This document shows, in pieces, positions 44,618 through 57,844 of a stretch of 64,000 nt of DNA. The notes under the pieces are model-generated. The model searched no databases. It saw only the letters and a list, made by a program, of their open reading frames with translations, and was not told where the DNA came from. A program made the position numbers and the translations under genes. Source of the stretch: Ariolimax columbianus (Eukaryota > Mollusca > Gastropoda > Stylommatophora > Arionidae); the NCBI GenBank assembly GCA_036924085.1, contig JAVGWX010000019.1, forward strand, positions 20,870,293 through 20,934,292, given 5' to 3'. Position 1 is the first letter of the stretch. Each line of letters opens with the position of its first letter.

Positions 44618-44849
44618 TGCTGAAGTCGGTTGTGTCGGACCGGAAGTTTGCAACTGTCGCAGTCAAGCTGTAAATTACGACACAACGCTTTCTGTTCTCC
44701 AGACAATATCCTGCTACTTGCAAAGCCCTTTTCGAGGCTTGGTAGTGGGAGATTTAGAACGAACGATGATGAAGAAGACTTCGAACAGGCTATTGCAGAC
44801 TGAAAAAAAATCATCTGTTCAACAAATAACAAAAATGAGCACATAGATA

Positions 44850-45262
44850 AGTGTCCTTCTTCTTCTTCCTTGTTCGTCGTCGGATATCAAATTCAATGAC
44901 ACTAACGAAGGCGGCAGTCGACTCAAGGCTCTGTACAATTCCGTACAGCTTCTCTTGGAAGGACACTGGCTGTTGCCAAATGCTACTTCTTTTGTCGCTA
45001 TACAGTGGACATGACTGCAAAATGTTCTGCCTTCATGGGGGCTGTGTCGCTGGCTAAAAAGGTCTGTAATGTCAATCTTGAATTTGTTGTACAGATGACA
45101 TATAAGTCTGTTGTGACCTGTGCGTAGCCGGAGAATGATCACCTGGGCTCCCCTGGAGAGTTGATTGTAGGCATCGTATTTTATGTGGCCAGGGTAGTCT
45201 TTTTTTCATTTTGCACTGTACGTTGCCTTGATGAATGCTTTAGTCTCATTGTAGAGTCCCAT
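44850..45262 (-). pseudogene. RNase H-type LINE, 3' end (copy J3)
   Basis: On the - strand: YNETKAFIKATYS, a frame change, QLSRGAQVIILRLRTGHNRL, ICHLYNKFKIDITDL, then a second frame change to QSCPLYSDKRSSIWQQPVSF and QEKLYGIVQSLESTAAFVSV. Same order as J1 and J4 after the RNase H core. The + strand TCCTTCTTCTTCTTCC at 44853-44868 is the (GAA)n tail. Dead through frameshifts and 5' truncation. Confidence 0.82.
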
Positions 45263-45477
45263 AGTTTCTTTAGTCTCACAGATAAGTGGCCATGGAAGAA
45301 GGAGCGAAGGAAGAGAACATAGGAACGGTAGAGCATGGTCTCAGGTCTGTCGGCCCCACGAGAAGAGCAGAGAAAAAACAGGTCCCCTCTCAACCATATA
45401 TGAGATAAACTGTAGGGCGACGAGAGAGCCTGAAACGGATTGCGAGTTTTATGATGGAAATAGATGCGAATATCTGG

Positions 45478-45825
45478 CTTCGTTCGTTCTCAATCTCCCG
45501 CTACCAAACCCTGAAAGGGCTTAAGTAGCAGAATGTAGCCCAGAGAACAGAATGCGTTGTGTCGTAGTTTACAGCTTGACTGCGATAGTTGTACCTTTCG
45601 GTCCAACACATCCGTCTTCAGCAAGCATGTTTTTAGTACCGGGTTAGCATTCCCTCTTCGATCCCTTCTCCTTAGCCAGTCCGCCCTGCTGTAATCTATT
45701 ATCCAGGATCACCGCTTGGAGGTGTAGAAGGGTCTTGGCAGCTCTAGTTTGCTGGCCCTGACGCTAGCAGTCAGCTATGGGTCGCTGACCACTGCAGCTC
45801 ATGCGCTGCTCAGCGTCTTGATCCC
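45478..45825 (-). mobile_element. family X retroposon, copy X5
   Basis: Reverse-oriented, near full length: on + it reads TTCGTTCGTTCTCAATCTCC, CGCTACCAAACCCTGAAAGG, AATGCGTTGTGTCGTAGTTT, GATCCCTTCTCCTTAGCCAG, CAGCTATGGGTCGCTGACCA and GCTGCTCAGCGTCTTGATC. It lies 120 bp upstream of PHLDB exon C. Confidence 0.85.
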
Positions 45826-45944
45826 CATGGTAATATCTTAAATTGAACCACGAATCAGTAGAATGTTTCTTATAATAGTTACTTGTTACTTACATAATCT
45901 GTCCAGGACATCTTGAATCTCTTTAAGATCTTTTCTAATTACAG

Positions 45945-46151
45945 CAAGCTCGACCAATGACCCGTTTCCTGCCCAATACAAGCAAAGACTTTGACCTCCG
46001 AGCCCACATCGAGGCCTCTGGTCATCAACTGGACATGTGCCCCCATGTTATTATAACCAATCACAGCTGTCGAGGCTTCCTGCACAAAATGGGGGGTCGT
46101 ATCAAAACCTGGAAGAAACGATGGTTCGTCTTTGACAGGATCAAGAGAAAG
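45945..46151 (+). CDS. PHLDB2: PHLDB2-like, linker and start of PH domain (exon C)
   Basis: Acceptor TCTTTTCTAATTACAG and donor GTGAGA at 46152; 207 bp, phase 0 at both ends, 69 residues. Residues 1-19 (QARPMTRFLPNTSKDFDLRA) are the highly conserved R-P-(L/M)-T-R-(Y/F)-L-P…D-F-D-L-(R/K) linker that precedes the PH domain in LL5 proteins. From residue 42 the PH domain begins: CRGFLHKMGGRIKTWKKRWF, then VFDRIKRK. This includes strand 1, the basic loop (K-T-W-K-K-R-W, which in PH domains contacts the inositol phosphates) and strand 2. The match extends through the whole exon and is the strongest gene evidence in the window. Confidence 0.96.
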
Positions 46152-47947
<1,796 letters not shown>

Positions 47948-48099
47948 TGGTGCATACATGTTTTTTTTGTTTGTTGTCCTTTATTGTTATCAAGCATAGA
48001 CCGATATATTAGATACTGTTGAGATGAGGGTAGTTTGATAATGAATATATGGGTTGATCAGACATCAAATTGACAAAAGAATGTTACAAAAACAGGGCT

Positions 48100-49975
48100 A
48101 AGTGTAAGAGATTTTATTGTTGCCAAGTCTCAACCATTTTGATGAAGAGGGAACAGTGCCAAATGTAGTTCCAAGACAGATGTTGTAGTTAGGGATGAGG
48201 AGTTTGAGATTTTTTATTCATCGTTCAATCTCAAACTCTCGTTATCAAGCCCTTAAAAGGTCTTTGCAAGTAGCAGGATGTTGTCAGGAGAGTGAAATAT
48301 GTTCTGTCATGGTTTACAGCTTGACTGTGATATTTGTACCTTTTGGTCCGACACATCAGACTTGAGCAGGTATTCTTGGGTACCGAGTTAGCCTTCCATC
48401 TTCGATCCCTTCTCCTTAGCCAGTCTACTCTGTTGCAGCCTGTTATCCAGGATCACCACATGGAGGTGTAGAAGGGTCTTGGAAGCTGTGGTTCGCAGGA
48501 CCTGACGTTAGCAGGCAGGTTTGGGTCGCTGACCTCTGCATCTCATGCACTGCACAGCATCATGTTTGAGATTTCATTGTGTGATATCTCAGCTTTTGTG
48601 AGGTAGGTTGAACATGGACAAATATAGTCCTAGGACAGAGGCTAGGGCTAGGAATGAGGGGTTGGAGATTTTATTATGCGGTGTCTCGATCTTTGTGATG
48701 ATGTCTCAACCTTTCAGTAGGGTGAACAGGGGCATGGTCGACCCAGGACAGATGTTACAGTTAAGGATGATGAATTTGAGATTTCAGATTTCATTGGGCG
48801 ATGTCTCAACCTTTCAGTAGGGTGAACAGGGGCATGGTCGACCCAGGACGGATGTTACAGTTAAGAATGATGAATTTGAGATTTCAGATTTCATTGGGCG
48901 ATGTCTCAACCTTTCAGTAGGGTGAACAGGGGCATGGTAGACCCAGGACAGATATTACAGTTAAGGATGATGAATTTGAGATTTCAGATTTCATTGGGCG
49001 ATGTCTCAACCTTTCAGTAGGGTGAACAGGGGCATGGTAGACCCAGGACAGATATTACAGTTAAGGATGATGAATTTGAGATTTCAGATTTCATTGGGCG
49101 ATGTCTCAACCTTTCAGTAGGGTGAACAGGGGCATGGTAGACCCAGGACAGATATTACAGTTAAGGATGAGGTGTTGGAGATTTCATTGCAAGATGTCTT
49201 CATTTCTTTATGCTTGTCAGTTTTCTTCCTTGCTGCCTTGAATGAGTGCAACATAAAGGTAGCCTCAAAGCAGGCACTGTATGTGGGGATGGAGTGAGAA
49301 CTCATTGTAGGGGTTCTCAAATTTTGTGAGGTAGAGGGAACAATGGCAGAAGTAGCCTCAAAGCAGGCACTGTATGTGGGGATGGAGTGAGAACTCATTG
49401 TAGGGGTTCTCAAATTTTGTGAGGTAGAGGGAACAATGGCAGAAGTAGCCTCAAAGCAGGCACTGTATGTGGGGATGGAGTGAGAACTCATTCTAGGGGT
49501 TCTCAAATTTTGTGAGGTAGAGGGAACAATGGCAGAAGTAGCCTCAAAGCAGGCACTGTATGTGGGGATGGAGTGAGAACTCATTGTAGGGGTTCTCAAA
49601 TTTTGTGAGGTAGAGGGAACAATGGCAGAAGTAGTCTCAAAGCAGGCACTGTATGTGGGGATGGAGTGAGAACTCATTGTAGGGGTTCTCAAATTTTGTG
49701 AGGTAGAGGGAACAATGGCAGAAGTAGTCTCAAAGCAGGCACTGTATGTGGGGATGGAGTGAGAACTCATTGTAGGGGTTCTCAAATTTTGTGAGGTAGA
49801 GGGAACAATGGCAGAAGTAGTCTCAAAGCAGGCACTGTGTGTGGGTATGGAGTGAGAACTCATTGTAGGGGTTCTCAAATTTTTTGAGGTAGAGGGAACA
49901 ATGGCAGAAGTAGTCTCAAAGCAGGCTCTATACGTAGGGATGGAATGTTTGAGATTTCATTGTACTTTTTTTAAA
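48100..49975. repeat. 93-100 bp satellite array, split by family X copy X6
   Basis: Related units of about 90-100 bp sharing TTTGAGATTTCATTG. Homogeneous 100-bp units lie at about 48700-49190 (ATGTCTCAACCTTTCAGTAG, GGGCATGGTAGACCCAGGAC) and a 93-bp subfamily at about 49250-49930 (CTCAAAGCAGGCACTGTATG, GAACTCATTGTAGGGGTTCT; seven copies, open for 254 codons on the - strand). The first units (48100-48200 and 48575-48690) are diverged. Confidence 0.92.
48202..48574 (-). mobile_element. family X retroposon, copy X6, with 11-bp target-site duplication
   Basis: GTTTGAGATTT occurs at 48202-48212 and 48564-48574, bracketing 351 bp (48213-48563) of reverse-oriented X sequence (TCAATCTCAAACTCTCGTTA, CGATCCCTTCTCCTTAGCCA, TGGGTCGCTGACC, ending CACTGCACAGCATCAT). 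This defines family X as a retroposed unit of about 350 bp. Caution: the duplicated word is part of the surrounding satellite unit. Confidence 0.82.
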
Positions 49976-50504
49976 TGGCGTGACAAGTTACTTGCCTTTC
50001 TGCCTTGTCTATTATGACTCTAGCAGAGTCTTGTCCACATTTACAGCTAGGTAGACTGAAACGTAAAACAACTGATCTACATCGCTGGTCAGTTCTGTAC
50101 GGAATTTAGTGCATGTGGCATCTCTACAGCGTATGTTGGCTGCAATGAATCTCCAATGTCCTGTCTCTTGCCAGGATGAAAGAATCTGCCAGGCTTTTCA
50201 CTGTCCATCCTATGATGTTCAACCCCACACCTCCTCAAGCCCCCGCCCTCCCCCTCCACTAATAGCATTGTTTACCTCTCTTGTTTCCATCTCGTATTGT
50301 TTTTATTAAGGTGTTATATCTTTTTATGTGACCAAAATATCATATTTTTCTTCAGCGTTCATCCTGTGAAGGATGTTTGTGATGTTGTATCGTAGTTTAA
50401 CAGCAGCAAGGATGTCCCATTCAGCCTAAAACATCAGATTTCAGCGATGTCCCTTTCAGCCTGAAACATCAGATTTCAGCAATGTACCTTTACGACTGGG
50501 TTTG
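49976..50504. other. mostly unassigned; short 35-bp tandem
   Basis: At about 50405-50495 a 35-bp unit with GATGTCCCTTTCAGCCTGAA and ACATCAGATTTCAGC is repeated 2.5 times. No gene recognised. Confidence 0.6.
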
Positions 50505-50665
50505 CCTTTACTCTTTAATCACTTAGTTAGGCTGCATCAATGCAGTCTGTCTCCAGGGCTGCCACTTGGAGACGGATTAAAGTCTTAATAAGTTATGAGT
50601 CACTAACCCCGATGCAAGTAGCCAGCTATGAGTCACTGCCTATTGTTAGTTCATTCACTGCTGCA
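50505..50665 (-). mobile_element. old, diverged family X relic (X7)
   Basis: Reverse-oriented; words such as GGCTGCCACTTGGAGACG, AGCCAGCTATGAGTCACTGC and CATTCACTGCTGCAGC align in order with the head half of X5 (CACCGCTTGGAGGTG, GTCAGCTATGGGTCGCTGAC, CTCATGCGCTGCTCAGC). Much more diverged than other copies. Confidence 0.5.
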
Positions 50666-50954
50666 GCTTCAGCCTCTAACCCAAGTGCCTTAACTATCAG
50701 GCTCTGAGAAACAAAAGATCTACCATGATTGGGATGTTCTACTCTCCCCCAAAAATCCTTATTTTATCATGTTTTACTTAGCAACACCTTTATGATAAGA
50801 GCATCGGTACACGTGAGTTAGTTTATTCAAGGGCACAGACACAAAAGCAACCTGTATCATTACCAAAAGGTCTTTCCAGGGACTAAATAATATCACAGAT
50901 GAAAATAACAAACTAACAACAACAATAGAGATAGTAAAATGAAAGAAGAAAGTC

Positions 50955-51018
50955 GTTAACTTAACATCTTTATACTGGCTTAGAAGACTCTACAGAGTCC
51001 GTATACAACCAGTTTCTT
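50955..51018 (-). mobile_element. CR1/L2-like LINE 3' end, reverse copy
   Basis: CGTTAACTTAACATCTTTAT, ACTGGCTTAGAAGACTCT and ACAGAGTCCGTATACAACCA form the reverse complement of the 3' UTR and TTAAG tail seen at 8484-8592 and 22884-22965. Confidence 0.75.
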
Positions 51019-51169
51019 GAAGAGTGGTTAAACCAATGTGCGAGTCTATCTTAATAGACGCAAACACTAGAGCTAAGTAGACCTCGGCCAGTTAGGCGCC
51101 AACTATAGCTGCTCTTAACAAACCACCTGAGAAAAGGTACAATTAACTCAGGCAGATTTTAACTTGAAT

Positions 51170-51500
51170 TTTATCCAGGCAGCGACCGTTAAGCCTACTC
51201 CTTTCGATTTCCAACTGCCAAGGAATTTTTAATCTGCTCAACACTGAACATAGGAGTCTGATCTCACTACCAAGAGATCAGGGGAATTTTTACCAGAAGA
51301 TCGACATGAAAAAATACTGGTCTCCACCATGATTCGAACTCGTGACCTCCTGCAGCCGAGGCGGACACATTACCTCGAGACCAATGGGTCCCCCCAACAT
51401 GTGACACCCGAGGTGGACACGTTACCTCGATACCCATGGGTCCCCCGAATATGTGACACCCGAGGTGGACACTTTACCTCGAGACCACTGAGTCTCCTGT
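51170..51500 (-). mobile_element. tRNA-derived SINE (family W), copy W2, with a 52-bp internal tandem
   Basis: On the - strand CACGAGTTCGAATCATG is a B box, and GAGACCAGTATTTT and CTGATCTCTTGGTAGTGAG follow as in the copy at 9960. Its tRNA-like head has been triplicated: a 52-bp unit with CGAGGTGGACACGTTACCTC and CATGGGTCCCCC repeats three times at about 51358-51500. Confidence 0.65.
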
Positions 51501-51556
51501 TACTGCTGAAAGGTAAACCACTCACCTCTCAAGCAACACAAATGTATATCAGTTGG

Positions 51557-51715
51557 GATTCTTCTTCTTCTGCGTTCGTTCTCAATCTCCCGCTACCAAG
51601 TCCCGACCACAGGACTTTGCAAGCAGCAGGATGTAGTCTGGAGAACGGAATGTGTTGTGTTGTAGTTTACGACTTGACTGCGATTTTTGCACCTTTCGGT
51701 CCGACACATCCGTCT
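51557..51715 (-). mobile_element. family X, 5'-truncated copy (X8)
   Basis: TTCTTCTTCTGCGTTCGTTC, TCAATCTCCCGCTACCAAG and TTTCGGTCCGACACATCCGT on + are the 3' half and (GAA)n tail of family X in reverse. The head half is missing. Confidence 0.8.
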
Positions 51716-53565
51716 CATGCTGCAGTTGGTATTCAAATCCTGAAAGCTTCAACTGTCCACTGGTCACAAGAGAGGTGAGATCGGTGCCTAGTCCTATTGG
51801 CTGCTGCTGTTGTTGTTGAAAGCCCAAAATGAGCAAGGTTATATTTTTATGCGCCTTGAAAAGGGCTTGTAAGTCACAGGTTGCAGTAGCTTTCTTCACA
51901 TCCTGGCAGGCTGATGAAGGTGGACCATGGTCCTCCAGGCCGTTGTGCTATACTTAGGTTTAACTGTGGGTTTCTCACTAGTACGGGAGTCTCATCAGTC
52001 TCCAACCTTGTTAGCCAGGCTGCCATGAAAACAGCCCGTTGTCAAGGAGACATGTGGCAGCGAGGAGGTGGTCTTGTCCAGTATATTTTATCTGACCCAG
52101 ACTAACATATCGGATCAGTAAGTTTTTGCCTGACCAGACGTTAATTTTCTCTCCCCTAGTCCTATCGGAGATGGATAATAAAGTCAGAGGTGCCATGCAT
52201 ACTCTATGCACATAAAATAACCCATGGCAGTTAATAATCAAAAAGAGTTGGCTGTTAACCGCGTACAGCAAAAATTCTAAAGTTAACTAAATTCCTACCA
52301 AATATTGGCCTGCATGAGGGCCAAAAAGAGGCATCCTCTCCACCATACAGGGCACTGGTAGATCCTATAATGAAGAGATGTACCAGTTTTGTTGTTGTAT
52401 GGTGCGCCGTTGTATAAACTTTTGTACTCTTCTTATCTGACCACATTTGCTTAAGTGGGGAAGCCCAGTCCTTCTTAGCAGACCATCTATTGACCATTGC
52501 TAATTTCAATCCATACCTCTAGTTTTTATTTAACATCTTCAATCCATCTTTCTTTTTTATCGTCCTTTTGCTCAAGTCGTTGTGTTTGCCATTTAAATTT
52601 GCAGTGCTTGGCATTGTTTCAACTTTCTGATAGTCCTTTTGCAGGAAGGCTGTATCAAGGGACATAAGTTTTCTCTCACATTAGTAGTTTTTGTAGCAGT
52701 TAGTTTTACATGATGAGGTTGCTAGCCCCCATGTACAGCCCTCTTAAGTCACCTTTTATAATGGGCTTGGAATGTTATGGTAGTTCCGTCCTCTCATCCC
52801 TGAATTGACTTCACTCACTCCTCTTCTACCATAAGGCAATAAGGCAGTGGTGTTTTTCTTATTTTGTTGTGGCGTATAGTTTTTCCAGTAGAATCTAGCC
52901 ACCTCCATGTCCAATCCTCATTAATTGCCTTTCAAGAGATGCCTGGCAGGTTGCAGTGTTACTATTCTTCACGCCCAGGTAGCATACAGACTCTCCTCAA
53001 TGTCCACACTGGTAATAAATCTTACAAACTAGCAATGTACCCTGTATTGAGTGATACAAGCTTATTTATCTGTTGTAATTTCTCAGGTCAATAATTTTGG
53101 TAGAGTTACCTCTCAGTGATATCTAAAACTAGGCAGTTAGTTATTAATCCACTTGAACCCTGAAGGGCATCGTGGGAAGCCGTAGTCTCCTCTCCTGGGC
53201 CAGAAGAGTTGCGTCTGACATCATAAACCTGTGTCGCTGAAAAATCGTCTTAACGTCTATCCAACTTGCCCTCTTGCTTGGAAGCCAGACCGTTGGGCAT
53301 TGCAAGCTCGCAGTGAAAGCAGATCAACGGCCATTCTTATGAGATGATAGAACCAGCAGCACTGTCATATCTATATATCATGCAAACTGGCAATGTGGAC
53401 TGAATTAATAGTGACAGTTCAATAGTGGATAAACTGTGCTGTCCAAAAAATATACATACCATAGTGCACTTCGTATCTCATTTTCAATCCACGATAAGCA
53501 CTTTTTGCCCTGAAAGAAACTATGAAGCTATGATGTATAATGGTCACAGAATAGTTCATAAGTAC
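51716..53565. other. unassigned stretch
   Basis: No gene recognised. Open frames around 52010-52510 (- strand) and 52864-53094 show no known motif. Confidence 0.4.
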
Positions 53566-53748
53566 CAGAACCTATCTTGCATGACTGGCCTACTGCTACA
53601 GACCAAAGAGAGGCTCTCTGATCCAGGGAAGCAACCATACTGGACAAGCTGTGGGGGACCGGCGAAGACTTGAAATGTAGTGTTGTCCTTCATGAACCTC
53701 ATTGGACTAGAAGCATAGCATCAATTGATCGAGGAAGAAGAAGAATTG
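53566..53748 (+). mobile_element. LINE G 3' end (copy G2), (GAA)n tail
   Basis: Reads PEPILHDWPTATDQREAL, followed by TGTGGGGGACCGGCGAAGAC and CTTCATGAACCTCATTGGAC. Collinear with 60360-60540 (LINE G1). It ends in GAGGAAGAAGAAGAA. Only the last codons and 3' UTR are present. Confidence 0.75.
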
Positions 53749-55214
53749 GTCAATGATTCAAGAAAAATTATTTATTTATTGCGGGCTTGAAAGTGTGGCG
53801 GGGGAGTTCGAAAAATGGTTAATGTGTGAAAACAAACAAGTCACCATTGAACAAAATGTAAGAACTAGTTAGCAATATAGTTGATGATACCCTAGTATAG
53901 CCAACATGTTTTCCTTTACTAACCGTGCCAGTCAAATAGAAACCATTGGAAACAGATAGAACATTTGAGGAAATCACCCCTAATGGATCAAACATTTGCT
54001 GTGGAAAATGAGATACAACTGTCATTGACCATCTGCTGTCTCTGCCCTTTAACTGTCAATGGTATTCAACTGTAACTGACCTTCAGTTGTCAATCACTTA
54101 CAACTGTCACTGACCTTTTGCTATCGTTGTCCTGATGGAGATACACTTGAAGTGAATGCCAGAGAGATGAGATGATTGGAAACATTAGACATTTGATCTA
54201 AAGGAAACAACCAATAGTAACTGATTGACTGAATTAGCCAGATTTATTTGTTGTACAATATGCCTGGTATGAAATATTGGTCTATTTTTGACTGAATTAT
54301 TGAGTTTCTTCTCTATCTTTGAATACTATTTCTCTCTGTCCTCTCGTACATTAAGCCTTTATCTTCTTCTGCTATGTTTTCTGCAGCATCAGGGATGAAA
54401 TAAAAATCTCGACTGCACACTTGGCTGTGATTGCCAGAATGATGCAGCTTCTATTCCTTAACCTATAAATCCAGTCAGTGACCAACACTGGGAAAGATGT
54501 TATAAAAATGGTTTTTATTTAGATACAACTTAACATTCATTTTTTCGTTGAAACATTGAATTTTCTGGTATTATGTAATTTGACAAATTTAACCAGGAAA
54601 ATGTTACATTAATCTACTATACAAGTGACTCGTTCTGATTTGTTTAATTTCTCAGACTTTTAGTTTTACAAACTCTGAGACTACAAGTTTTTGTCCTTCT
54701 CATCCACATACCAGGTAGTAGAAGTGGAACATGCATGCTTTCATCAGTTGTTTTGTTTATAATATCTCACAAAAATCAAAGCTTTTGATGGCCTCCGACA
54801 AAACCTTGTAAGAATAATTGTCTTTATTAAACAAAATAATGAAAATCAAATGTCTATTTGTACAGAAAATTCAAGTGAATGATGGTGTATGTTCATATGA
54901 GTGATAGTATATGGTGTGTTATGTGAATGATGGTTTTATATGTTTGCCTGAATTATGGTTTTGTGTGTTTGTATGAATTCTGGTATATGTTGTGTGAATT
55001 GTGGATGCAAAATATTTGATGTTAATTTACTTTTTTGATGTAAGTTGTTGATGCATATCTAAAGCTGCAGAATTGTTTGCTCTTTTGGAACCAATTCCAA
55101 GTTTAAAAAGCATCAAAGATCTATGACGGAGGTTTCAAACTGAAACCAATCCAAGAACTGCATAAGGGCAAGTTTAGTCGCCCACATTCATGCCCTGTAA
55201 AAGCTCTGCATTTT
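53749..55214. other. unassigned AT-rich stretch
   Basis: No gene. Short imperfect repetition of AACTGTCAATG/CAACTGTCACTGACC occurs at about 54045-54120 and ATGATGG/GTATATG-type words at 54880-55000. Nothing else recognised. Confidence 0.4.
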
Positions 55215-55572
55215 CCTTCTTCTACTTCTTTTTCTTCCCTGTAACCTGAGAGGTCTTGTTCTTCCCTGTAACCTGAGAGGTCTTGTTCTTCCCTGTAACC
55301 TGAGAGGTCTTGTTCTTCCCTGTAACCTGAGAGGTCTTGTTCTTCCCTGTAACCTGAGAGGTCTTGTTCTTCCCTGTAACCTGAGAGGTCTTGTTCTTCC
55401 CTGTAACCTGAGAGGTCTTGTTCTTCCCTGTAACCTGAGAGGTCTTGTTCTTCCCTGTAACCTGAGAGGTCTTGTTCTTCCTTGTAACCTGAGAGTTCTT
55501 GTTCTTCCCTGTAACCTGAGAGGTCTTGTTCTTCCCTGTAACCTGAGAGGTCTTGTTCTTCTTCTACATTAA
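55215..55572. repeat. 27-bp minisatellite at the tail of family X copy X9
   Basis: About 12 almost identical copies of CTTGTTCTTCCCTGTAACCT-GAGAGGT. The flanks on both sides are TTC-rich, and it sits exactly where the (GAA)n tail of the adjacent reverse-oriented X9 should be. The - strand is open (DLSGYREEQ)n for 152 codons; no evidence of a real protein. Confidence 0.95.
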
Positions 55573-55705
55573 TTCTCAATCTTCTGCTACCAAGCCCTAA
55601 ACAGGGCTTTGCAAGTAGCAGGATGTAGTCCGGATAATGGAATGCGTTGTCTCTAGTTTACAACTTGTCTGTGATATTTGCACCTTTCAGTCCGACATCC
55701 GCCTT
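55573..55705 (-). mobile_element. family X, 5'-truncated copy (X9)
   Basis: TTCTCAATCTTCTGCTACCA, GCAAGTAGCAGGATGTAGTC and TTTGCACCTTTCAGTCCGAC on + correspond to the reversed 3' half of family X. The head half is absent. Confidence 0.8.
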
Positions 55706-57844
55706 CAGCAGATCTGAGGGGTCAATTTGGGTACCATTTCTCGCTGTATTATGAATTGTCTGTTAATATTTAATATAACATTTGGCTGCTTGACAAATGT
55801 GTGTTTCAGACTCAGAACTGTGTTATTCTCTCATTTTTCCAGCAACATCATTCTGTCCACCCAACCACCATATTGTAATAGCACAGAAAATTATCTTCTT
55901 TTAGCACAGTTATTGATTGGCGAACAGTTAAGCATTGAACATCCGCCCAAAGCTCTGTGCAAATATGCAAATTCTCACATTTGTGCAGAAATGTTGTTTT
56001 CCATCTACCAGTGTTATCTTTTCAGACTATATAATATTAGAGCAACCAACCTTTTTACACTTGCAGAACAGTGGAAATAGGAAACATTTTTTGCGGACCA
56101 GTGAAATTAGGAACAACTTTTCGTTGACAGCTCAGACAAAATAACAATCGTTATTAGAAATAACTTGTCTTCTGAAAATACTACATCACAGTGTTAGCAG
56201 ATAAATTCACCTCTGAAACTTGTCTATCAATTTCCGATTAGACCTAATTTACATTTAATGTTTTTTGGAGGACTAGTCATTTACAAAAGAAACAAAATAA
56301 ACAAAAAAACAACCTCACATACTTTGATAAACAAGCAAAATTTAGATAAGCTGTTGTGTCCGAAGAGTACAGATACTTGTGTTGCTGACGGGATTTGAGT
56401 TTGAACAAATTTGCCCATCAGAGGTTAGATCACCTCAAAGTGACCTCCGCAGTTAGGGAGTTGAGCCGCAATACACTTGTCAGAGGACTGGCACAACATG
56501 TCTGCAGACTGGAAGCGGTTCGTGAACAAATGAGGAATTTTGCCAAATGATAGTGACGTCAACACAGTACAGACACTTTTGGAAATAACAAATATTGCGG
56601 TGTAAATATCAAAGCATGTCATCACAATGATTTTCTTGATGAAAAGGTTTGGTTTGTTTTATTAAATTCAGGAAATGGCCATTCTAAAAGGCTAATAACA
56701 GAACAAGTTGACAGTAATTTCATGGATTTTGAGGCACATAAATTGGATTTAGGTGGTGAATATTCCGAAAAGGAATATTTGAAAAACATGTGTGAGATTC
56801 GGATTACCATTTGATGATTTGTCCATTGATTAGGATCAATCTAGTTCTGTTCCTCGTATGATCAGACTATGATTCTGGGGGTAATCCTACATAATTTATC
56901 AAGTAAATTTGATGAATATATTCCACACTCTACTGAAGTAAGAGATTAGTAGGTCAGTCAATTTTAGATAGAATAACTAAATTAGAGCACATAGTTTTGT
57001 CATAGTAAATAGCCTTACTCAAATGTCTACATTGTGCGTATTTTTTTCAGGAGCACTGGGGAATGGGATTTTACGGACTTGGTAGCCAGGGTTCGAATGG
57101 TTAAGACCTAGCCCCATGTTGTTCCCTCAGACTGTACACTTCTAGATACTCAACATGTTGCACCACATAGGGAATCATACTGTTGGGGCACTCTAAACAT
57201 GTACATGCAAGTGAAGTCTCATCATTAGGTTAGCTTGACTGGAGACTTGTGTTGAAGTCGACGCCTGAGCATGTCATGCCCCTGTCCTATGTCCTCCGCA
57301 AAATTCTTCAGCTCAGCGTAAGTTTACAGCCTGATATTCTTGCACGCCTGTAATGTAATTATTTCTTGCATGTCGTCTTCTTCCTTTTCCCTGAATTTTT
57401 TCAGTATTTTCAATAATAGGTCCCATTATCATTTATCCTTCTGGTTCCCCTTGGAGCATAGTAGTACTTCTATGTCTCATATTGGGATCAAGACTATCTA
57501 CCATTTTATTAGACATTTCATTAGTTGTCTATGTGGTCCTTCATCTTTGAGCTCTTGCTCATTTGATCTTGTTTTCCTGTTCAGCCCATTCTTTGCACAT
57601 TATTCAGGTAACTCTAGTACAAGCAGATGGCCTTTACCTAGAATGCTCTGCATGGACATGCTTTAGAGTCTTCGTTAATGTCTAACACTAAAGTTCACAC
57701 ATTTGATCATGGATTGCTTTACATCCTGTAAGTCTATTTGAAAAGCAAATATTTACAGAACATTCAGTTCTCGAAAATTATAAAGCAGACAAATTATTAA
57801 TTGGTCATTATAGAACTTGAATTCTGCTGGAATGAACAGTAAGT
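55706..57844. other. largely unassigned; possible transposase relic at 56425-56625 (-)
   Basis: On the - strand 56625-56425 encodes TNRFQSADMLCQSSDKCIAA and QLPNCGGHFEVI, faintly like the R-x-x-x-C-(I/L)-x-x-x-G-G-H-F-E end of some insect DNA-transposon proteins. This is too weak to name. The rest shows no gene. Confidence 0.3.

Larger units (their letters stand above)
43677..44775 (+). mobile_element. family X retroposon, copy X4, expanded and carrying a SINE
   Basis: A + strand X copy that starts AGTGCATGAGCTGCATCGGT and ends GGTAGTGGGAGATTTAGAAC and GAACGATGATGAAGAAGA. About 350 bp of X sequence has become about 1.1 kb through a 17-copy internal tandem array (43705-44264) and insertion of SINE S2 (44382-44617) between GGCTAACCTGGTA and CTGCTGAAGTCGGTTGTGTC. 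Confidence 0.85.

Noticed and set aside
49114..49878. A 254-codon Ser/Thr-rich repeat frame on the - strand
   Set aside because: A 93-bp satellite unit, multiple of 3; the frame begins and ends with the array.
56425..56625. A transposase C-terminus (…GGHFEVI)
   Set aside because: Only a short, weak resemblance with no neighbouring transposase motifs; kept as a remark rather than a call.
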